Below, piece by piece: positions 23,746 to 31,600 of a stretch of 52,215 nucleotides of DNA. The notes below the pieces were generated by a model that made no database searches, was not told where the DNA came from, and saw only the letters and a list, made by a program, of their open reading frames with translations. How positions within the stretch are numbered: position 1 is the stretch's first letter; each line of letters opens with the position of its first letter. Position numbers and translations under genes: made by a program. This stretch comes from a virus. Location of the stretch: IMG/VR virus record IMGVR_UViG_3300046169_000121, positions 1 through 52,215 of that record. The stretch is one strand, 5' to 3'.

Positions 23746-26700
23746 ATGAAAACGGTATATCTACATGGAAGATTAGGCAAGCGCTTTGGTAAAAAGTGGA
23801 AACTCGCTGTCGATAATGTACAAGAAGCTTTCTCTGCTATAGAGGTGAATTCCGAAGGTTTTTTTGATTACATAATTAAATCTGAAGCAGGTGGAAATGA
23901 ATATATTGTATTATCCAAAAATCCAAAATTTATAAAAGATGAAAATGATTTGCGAGAAAATATAATTGATGAAAAATTATCAAAAGTAAATTCAAAACAA
24001 ACAGAAATACATATTTTAAGTCCCGCTTCGGGGTCGAGTGTGGTTATGCCGTTTTTATTTGTTGCCGGTACGGTTGGCAGCGGTTTAACTACTGCAGGTT
24101 ATATTATTGCTAGTTTGGCAATAACTTATGCGGTAGCTGCACTAACCAAGACTCCAGATGAACAAAAAGCAAAAGACCCAACGAGCACAAAATCGTATTT
24201 AATAAGCGGGGGGTTAACTAGACAAGCTCAAGGGATAGCCGTGCCTTTAGGGTATGGCCGATTGAAAATCGGACCCGCGAATGTTGCAACTAGAAAAAAA
24301 AGTAAGAAATTTTTAGGTTATAATCCTGGAAGGGGCAGCTTATTAGAGAGTTATTCTGAGTTAGAGTTTGTAGATTTAATTTGCGAGGGCCCAATTCATG
24401 GGTTTGTTAATCAATATGGAGTAACTTTGAAGGATTATGATATACTTGAGGGTATATATCTTAATGACACACCAGTAAGGAATTCTGCTCCCTTGGAGGG
24501 GGGTTTGGGTGATTACAATTTCATTTTAAACGAAGATCAAGACAAGCCAAGGGGAAGACCTGTCGCTAAAATGGGAGAGGATTCTGATAGTAAAATATTA
24601 AGCGAAGGAGTTTTTTACGTAAAAGATTATGATACTCTGTTGCTTGGACCTCCACCTTATCAAAGTAGTGGGAAGAAGGGTGCTAAAGTACTGACCCATG
24701 TCGTTTCAAATAGCGCAGTAAATGAGATAACCATTTCGTTAAAAACAGAACTATCCCACCAATTAATGGATGGAGATGACGCAGGAGAAACAAGAAGTAT
24801 TGGGCTTCAGTTTGATATATTAGTTTTAAGAGATAATAAGTATTATAGTATTTTGGATGAAGAAAAATCTGGATGCACAATGATTACTAAGTCGGGGGAT
24901 GGGTTAAATTTTGAAACTCAAAAACTTGATAATTATTCTGATAGAGTGTTTGGTATTAGCGGTATCGCTACTAGTCCATATCAGTTTGATATAAATTTTA
25001 AAATTGATAGAAGTTATGATATTGAAAATGTTAGTGGGGGGATAAGTTTTCAAGTGGTCAGGTTGACTTCAGAGTTTGACCCATCCGCTAAGGGGGGAAC
25101 TTATGGTGGGATAGGAAAAGTTAGAAGATTGCAATTGGCCCACGTAGAGGAAAAAATAAGTGAGAATTTATTATACCCACACAGCGCAATGGTTAAATTA
25201 TTAGTTGATAGTAAAAACTTTTCAAAAGTACCTGATCGTAAATATGATTTAAAATTAAAAAAAGTGCTTATTCCTGAAAATTATGACCCAATATCAAGGA
25301 AATACGAGGGTCCTTGGAATGGACTTTTTAAGGGACAAACGGATTCGAGCATGTCTATACATTCAATACCTGACTCAAGTAAATATTGGACCGATAATCC
25401 TGCTTGGGTATTTTTCGATTTATTATATAACACTAGGTATGGAGTTGGTAAGTATGGACTAGAGGAAGAGAATATTGATAAATGGCAATTGTATAAGATA
25501 GCTAAGTACTGCGATCAACTTGTGGAGACAGATTATCCCGTAGAAACTGATAACGGGCAACCTATAGCGTTTACTTGTACAAATATTTTAAGCAATTACG
25601 ACTTGAGTCAATTAGAGATTCAGATAAAGATAGATGAAGGGTCTATACAGATTCCAACTCCAGACCCTCCGAGCTATGATTATAGCACATATGAAGTTAT
25701 TAATGGAAACTATACTTATTCACAGGCCAAAGCAGATGCAATATCTAGAGGTGGGAGACTCGCTATCATAAGAAATTCTCAAGAAAATGCACGGATGATT
25801 GATGCCTACAATTCCGGTATTGAAAAAGGAGGGTACCGTTTTTACCGTGCATGGATTGGTTTAGAGCAAGACGGTTCAGATAATTCAAGCTGGACTTGGT
25901 CAGACGGTTCAAGTTTAACTTATACAAATTGGGGGGGGAATAACCCAAATAACGATTGGGAAACTAGGGGTTTAATTGGTTGGGATGGGAAACATAGAAC
26001 AACATGGAATGATGCACAGTCATCCACGGTAGCTTCTTATATACTTGAAAAAGAAGGTGTAGACCTAAATAATCCGACTCCAACCCTGCTTGAATTAACT
26101 AGGGAAAAATTTATTTCTCTATTTGGGCAAGGAGATTTATATAAAGGTAAAAAGGTTGCGTTTTTTATATCAAGCGGAACCGATTCTATTAGCGAGGAAT
26201 TGTTGATCGACCAATCTGTTAATCGGGAAGGGAAAATAAATATAGAAGAAAGGGTTTTGATAAGTTCTAATCCAGATAATCTATCTCTGACTGTTTCCGG
26301 ACCAAAAATACAAGATAATCAGGGATTGTTCAATTCAGTTGTTGGCGCATGCGCTGTGCAGTTTAATCACCCTGTAGTTGAACCTAGGTTTTCTGCTAAT
26401 TTATTTTTAACCGATCGATCTGAAGCTTTAGGAATGATTACAAGCTTGGCTTCAATTTTTCGAGGAATATCTGCGTATTCTTCAGGTAAAATATTAGCTA
26501 TTCAGGATTCTGAAAAAAACCCCGTGCAGTTATTTAATAATTCGAACGTAAGCAAAGAAGGATTTTCTTATGTTGGCGTACAAAAAAACAAAAGAATCAC
26601 CGCATCTTTAGTAAGGTTTAATAATGCTGCAAAAAATTATCAACCAGATTTAGTTTATGAAGAAGACGCTGAAGCTATACAAAAATTTGGATATATAGAA

Positions 26701-28623
26701 AATGAAGCTATGGCATTAGGTACAACCTCTGAGAGTCAAGCCCGCAGGTTTGCAAAATGGATACTTGTTACCTCCCAGTTTGAAACAGAAACGATAGTAT
26801 TTACCGCTGGCCAAGAAGCTTCATACTTGTTTCCTGGGTGTATATTTGAGGTATCTGATGAATTGAGGACCGGTAAAACAAAAAGCGGGAGAGTTCTGGA
26901 TATAAAATCTTCTCGTACGATTAAAATAAATGAAATCCAATATATTCACAACGATCCATATATACTTTTAGATAAATCTATACAGGATGATCCTATATTA
27001 TCAAGAGTAGAAATTACAATCTGCGCAGGAGTCGCAAACTCAACTCTAGAAAATTTAGAATCAAGAGCTAGATCAGAAGGATCCCAAGAAGATCAAGATG
27101 AGGAAATTGAATCTCTTTTTACACCTCAAATTTACAAGTTTGATGCATTATTACAACAAGGTGGTAATATCAAAAAAGGACCAAAAGGGCAAAGAACGAT
27201 TGCGTGTGAGCTGTTACTTAAAATACCTTTAGAGGTTGACCTTGCGAAAAATAGGATAAAAAGATATAACCATAATTTTGATGTTGGAGAAAAAATAATT
27301 TTTAAAAGCGAAGGAGTCTTACCCGGGGGGTTAAGTCAGGATGATATATACTTTGTGGTCAATAAAACAAAAAACACTTTTCAAATCTCACTCGATGATC
27401 CGTCTTCTGTCTCCCAATATCAAGTAGTTCATATATTTGACCAAGGAAGAGATTTTCTTGGGGCTGATGGGGGCGATCATTATTTTTGTCCATTTTCCGT
27501 AATTGGTGTTAATAACGCAAAGACCCGCGAGGCTTTAGATCAAATATCTATAGGTTCTAGTTATTCCATAAAGGGTTTAATTGGCGCTTCTTCTAAGGAG
27601 GGTTTAAGTTATCAATCCTTAATACAAAACCTTGAAATAGAGGGTTCGCTAACTAATGGCTGGGGGGTCTCTTCTATATTTGGATATATAAATATAGAAA
27701 ACAATGATGGTTGGGTATATTCTGTTCAGTTAAATGAGTGGGTTTTTCTTAAACATAAAATAGAGAATAATTCTGGTTGGTTTTATTTAGATTCTTTGGG
27801 TTGGATCTTCTTGAAGAGTAATGGGGATAATTATTTATGGTATATATCCGCTCTGGATGAATGGGTTCATTCTGAAAAATATTCCAATAAGTTTTATAGA
27901 TTTCAGCAATCTACAAGTGGTATATCTACCGGTGACTCTATTAAAATAAAAGATAAAACAATATTTATTGAAAATGTATTTTCTAGTCACGGCTATTTCT
28001 TTTCGTTTATTGAAGATTCTTTGGGTATTATCCCAACTAACCCAAGTTCATCTTTTAATACTACTATATCTGAAATTAATCCAGGACTAAAATCGTCAAA
28101 TATTTCTGATGTAATATCTATAGATTCTACAGAATCTATACAAGGTCAAGAGGCAATAAGAATTGTTTTAAATTCTGGGCACGGACTTGATTTAAGAAAT
28201 ACTAGTGTTGTCTCTATATCTGGATTTTCAAGCAATAATTCAAGCCTGAATTCAGAATTGAATAAAGAAAATATTTCTTGTATTTTTATTAATTTAAATA
28301 CTATAGAGCTAATTAGCTCTAGAGATGGAGCTTTATTATTAAACTCCTCGACAATTTCTTCGAAGGGAGACCTTAGTTTTACTGTATCCGCAAAAAGCGA
28401 GATCGAAAGAATGTTAGAGTCTCAATTATTTAGGGTAATTAGTATTAAAGAAATCCAAATGGGTAAATATGAAGTTTCCGGTTTAACATATAACAGTTCA
28501 AAGTTTAATGTTGTAGATAAGAAAGGTTCTGTGCGGAAACCTCATTTACCGATACCCCCACAGGCGGATATGAATATCCCTGATGCGCCAACAGCACTAT
28601 CATTGAATGATTTAACTATATAA
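23746..28623 (+). CDS. Fused lambda gpI-gpJ-like tail-tip hub with C-type lectin domain
   Basis: A 1625-aa central hub/host-specificity protein. Residues 1-90 resemble the tail assembly protein I (VYLHGRLGKRFGKKWKLAVD) and lead to a hydrophobic segment at about 100-140. The J-type hub follows (GLTRQAQGIAVPLGYGRLKI, LEFVDLICEGPIHGFVN), with PAWVFFDLLYNTRYGVG near 545. At about 645-770 a C-type lectin domain is inserted (YSQAKADAISRGGRLAII, W703-IGLEQ, WTWSDGSSLTYTNW, NNPNND). The J core resumes (RSEALGMITSLASIFRGISA, ARRFAKWILVTSQFETETI). At about 1318-1380 are three tryptophan-rich repeats (GWVYSVQLNEWVFL and so on). It follows a late-type motif and an AAGG ribosome-binding site. Confidence 0.85.
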   Translation: MKTVYLHGRLGKRFGKKWKLAVDNVQEAFSAIEVNSEGFFDYIIKSEAGGNEYIVLSKNPKFIKDENDLRENIIDEKLSKVNSKQTEIHILSPASGSSVVMPFLFVAGTVGSGLTTAGYIIASLAITYAVAALTKTPDEQKAKDPTSTKSYLISGGLTRQAQGIAVPLGYGRLKIGPANVATRKKSKKFLGYNPGRGSLLESYSELEFVDLICEGPIHGFVNQYGVTLKDYDILEGIYLNDTPVRNSAPLEGGLGDYNFILNEDQDKPRGRPVAKMGEDSDSKILSEGVFYVKDYDTLLLGPPPYQSSGKKGAKVLTHVVSNSAVNEITISLKTELSHQLMDGDDAGETRSIGLQFDILVLRDNKYYSILDEEKSGCTMITKSGDGLNFETQKLDNYSDRVFGISGIATSPYQFDINFKIDRSYDIENVSGGISFQVVRLTSEFDPSAKGGTYGGIGKVRRLQLAHVEEKISENLLYPHSAMVKLLVDSKNFSKVPDRKYDLKLKKVLIPENYDPISRKYEGPWNGLFKGQTDSSMSIHSIPDSSKYWTDNPAWVFFDLLYNTRYGVGKYGLEEENIDKWQLYKIAKYCDQLVETDYPVETDNGQPIAFTCTNILSNYDLSQLEIQIKIDEGSIQIPTPDPPSYDYSTYEVINGNYTYSQAKADAISRGGRLAIIRNSQENARMIDAYNSGIEKGGYRFYRAWIGLEQDGSDNSSWTWSDGSSLTYTNWGGNNPNNDWETRGLIGWDGKHRTTWNDAQSSTVASYILEKEGVDLNNPTPTLLELTREKFISLFGQGDLYKGKKVAFFISSGTDSISEELLIDQSVNREGKINIEERVLISSNPDNLSLTVSGPKIQDNQGLFNSVVGACAVQFNHPVVEPRFSANLFLTDRSEALGMITSLASIFRGISAYSSGKILAIQDSEKNPVQLFNNSNVSKEGFSYVGVQKNKRITASLVRFNNAAKNYQPDLVYEEDAEAIQKFGYIENEAMALGTTSESQARRFAKWILVTSQFETETIVFTAGQEASYLFPGCIFEVSDELRTGKTKSGRVLDIKSSRTIKINEIQYIHNDPYILLDKSIQDDPILSRVEITICAGVANSTLENLESRARSEGSQEDQDEEIESLFTPQIYKFDALLQQGGNIKKGPKGQRTIACELLLKIPLEVDLAKNRIKRYNHNFDVGEKIIFKSEGVLPGGLSQDDIYFVVNKTKNTFQISLDDPSSVSQYQVVHIFDQGRDFLGADGGDHYFCPFSVIGVNNAKTREALDQISIGSSYSIKGLIGASSKEGLSYQSLIQNLEIEGSLTNGWGVSSIFGYINIENNDGWVYSVQLNEWVFLKHKIENNSGWFYLDSLGWIFLKSNGDNYLWYISALDEWVHSEKYSNKFYRFQQSTSGISTGDSIKIKDKTIFIENVFSSHGYFFSFIEDSLGIIPTNPSSSFNTTISEINPGLKSSNISDVISIDSTESIQGQEAIRIVLNSGHGLDLRNTSVVSISGFSSNNSSLNSELNKENISCIFINLNTIELISSRDGALLLNSSTISSKGDLSFTVSAKSEIERMLESQLFRVISIKEIQMGKYEVSGLTYNSSKFNVVDKKGSVRKPHLPIPPQADMNIPDAPTALSLNDLTI

Positions 28624-28627
28624 AATA

Positions 28628-31600
28628 ATGCAATCCTCATCAATATCTGTAGAATTTACTGTTAACGATTTAAGTGCTAACTACGAAGTTGTTGGAACTT
28701 CTGATAATTACTCTTTTCAGTATAAAATTGGCAAGGGTTCTGAGTTGGTTGATTCTTTAGGTGAGAGTTGTATAAAAATTATATCTCTAGAGGGGAACTA
28801 TGGCGAGTTCGAGGTAAAGGTTTTTGCTGTAAGTGAGATTGGTATTAGGTCTGATTTTATAATTGGGTCTGTTACTGTGTCACCCCCATTTCTCGATGAG
28901 ACGTTTAAATTTAATAATTTGAGATTTTCTTCGTTAAATGGAGGGGTTGAGGATACGCTAGTTGTAAACCAATCACCAATCGATACTGGAGGGGAGTTGA
29001 TTGTATCTCAACAATTTTTAGGTAGGGATGTAGAGGTTTTATGGGAACTGATCCCTCCGGTAGGACACCCCAAGGAGGGTCAATCTTTATCAACAGATTT
29101 ATTGTCAGACGATATGTTCTCTGGGTTCGAGGTGAATGTAAAAACTGGCGGGCAATTGGTTGATATTGGGTCTTATTCGGATTTAAATATAGCAATACAA
29201 TCTTTTTCAAGGCAAATAAATACTGCCCCTGGAAATGTATCGGGAGCCCTTAAGGAATATAGGCAGTTTTCTATACATCTAGATTCTGATGTTTTTAGCG
29301 GTTTAAATTTATCGAGAGACACTTCTTTGGAAATAATATCTATAGATAATCTTGGAAGAACTGCCACTGGAATAATAAGCGGCAATAATTATGAGACTGA
29401 GTTGTTGAATTTCTCTCAAAATTTAAATGGAGTTAATTCATCATTTAGTTGGTCTACTGAAGACCTTGATTATGATAGAGTAGAGATTGACATTCTTGGA
29501 ATACCTGAATATGTAGATTTAAGTAATTCTGGAGATCTAATTGAGAGTAAAGGTTTTATTGAAAAAATAAACAACACAGCAAGAAATGATGTTTCTTGGG
29601 TTTATGGTTTTAAGTATCAGTCAGGAGACATGGTTCTTGAAGACGGTAATGTTTACCAGTCCAGCTCTGGTCATAGTGGGGACTATACTAATAGGCCAAG
29701 CAATAACTCTTCATTGTGGAATAATGTTGGGAGAAGTTTTGATTATGTATACAGCAGGGAGAGCTCCGATAGTGATAGTTTTTCAACTCAGCAAATTTTT
29801 AGTTATAAATACTATTATACATTTAAGTTTTTTGATGATTTTGGACCTGGTAACTTAATGCTTTTAAGTAATGGGGGGCTTGTTGATCAAATAATTTCAG
29901 GAAGTGCCTTAACGCCTCTACAGTCAAATATAGAAATTGCAAATTTAAGATATTTAGAGAGAAAAGATGATTTAATATTTAATTGGGATATTGTTGATCA
30001 AGATAAGAATGCTGTCGATTTAATTCAATACAAAGCTTTAATTAAACCAGGAGGCATTCCTTCTGTTCTTGGGTTGAGTGGATCTCTATACGATGTCAAC
30101 TCCAATCAAACCTTAACAGGAATTACTGAAGGTTTTAATTCTGAATCAATAAAAAGAAATGAAGACCTAGAAATAGAAAGCGTCTATAATTTACCTACTG
30201 CTAAAATATTTGAAAGCTTTGAGTATACAAGGGAATTAAATAATTCTATATATGGTACGGGGGGGTTCCCCGCTTCTTATGAAGCTTTTAATTATACTGG
30301 AATTTATAGCTCTGGAGATTATGTAAGTGATTCGTTGGGTAAAGTTTATAAGGCTATATTAAGTACCGACCTAGAAGACCCTTCCATAAAACCTTCTTAT
30401 GATAAATGGTCTAAGGATTTGAATTACATTTCAGGACAATCTTTTATTTACGAGGGGGAAATTTATAAAGTTACTCAAGGTTTTGGGCCTAAGTATACGG
30501 ATGGATTATTTGATTTTTCAAAAACTTATTCTTCTGGAGATTTAGTGATATCCCCACTTCAGAACTATCGAAATTTCAACACTTCAAGTAACTACGATTT
30601 AAATGACCTTGTTGTGTATGATTCAACTTTGTATAAAAGCTTACAGTATCAAGAGTCCGGATCTGTATCCTTACCTGGGTCTGATCAGAGTAAGTGGAGT
30701 GTGACTTCTTTATTTTCAGAGGTTGAATGCGATATATACAAAGCTGTTGATTCTTCATCTGGAATAACCCCTTCTAATCGTACTGTTCAGGAGGGAGGCT
30801 TGCTGGTTGATAAGTGGGAACCATCTAGACCGCAAACATTTAGCGGTGCGCAGAGTTATATACAGCCGTATGGCTTACTGGTTAGTGAGTGGGGTAGTGG
30901 TAAGAATTTTTCGACCGGAGATCTTGTTGTTTATTCGAATGATATATGGAGCGGGGTTCAAAATAGTGGTCCGACAGAAGATTCTGGGTTTATTGTTCCT
31001 GGTACAAATGTTCTGTTTTGGCAAAATCAAAGCGCTGGTCAAGATATAATCTTTTCATATAATTCAGGAGATCTTGTTAATGTTGGAACAAGCGTTTACA
31101 AGGCTGAAGCAAATAATCCTGTTGGCGCTCCAATACCCGCAAATAATTTGGCAGGAGAAGAATCTCAGTCAACATACGAGGGTACAGAATGGATTCCATA
31201 TTGGCAGAGAGAAACTCAGTACGAAGATATTGTTTTTGGTCATGTAGGTATTCCTCAAAGCGGCAAAAGAAATGTCGGGATAGAGCTGGCATTAGTTGAC
31301 AGTAGGGGTGAAATTTTTAACTTAAATAGACTTTCTGCAGATAATCCTCCTCCTGTTATACTAAGGGATGGATTCGACGTTGATAGTATAAGTGAAGCCT
31401 CTAAAGTTAAATTTAATTTTAATTACGCTTTAGGTTTTCAGGAGAAAACAACAAAAGTACATTTATATAGATCAGAAAATAGTGTTTTTGATATTGTCGA
31501 TGAGAGTGGATTTGCTATATCTGAAACTGGAGATAATTCTCCGTTAGTTAGTATTACTCTAGGAGCTTCAGATTCAACTTTTGGAGAAAATATAAATCAA

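Noticed and set aside
25670-26050. Diversity-generating retroelement using the C-type lectin domain as variable region.
   Set aside because: No reverse transcriptase, no template repeat and no adenine-rich variable 3' end were seen; the domain is internal rather than C-terminal.
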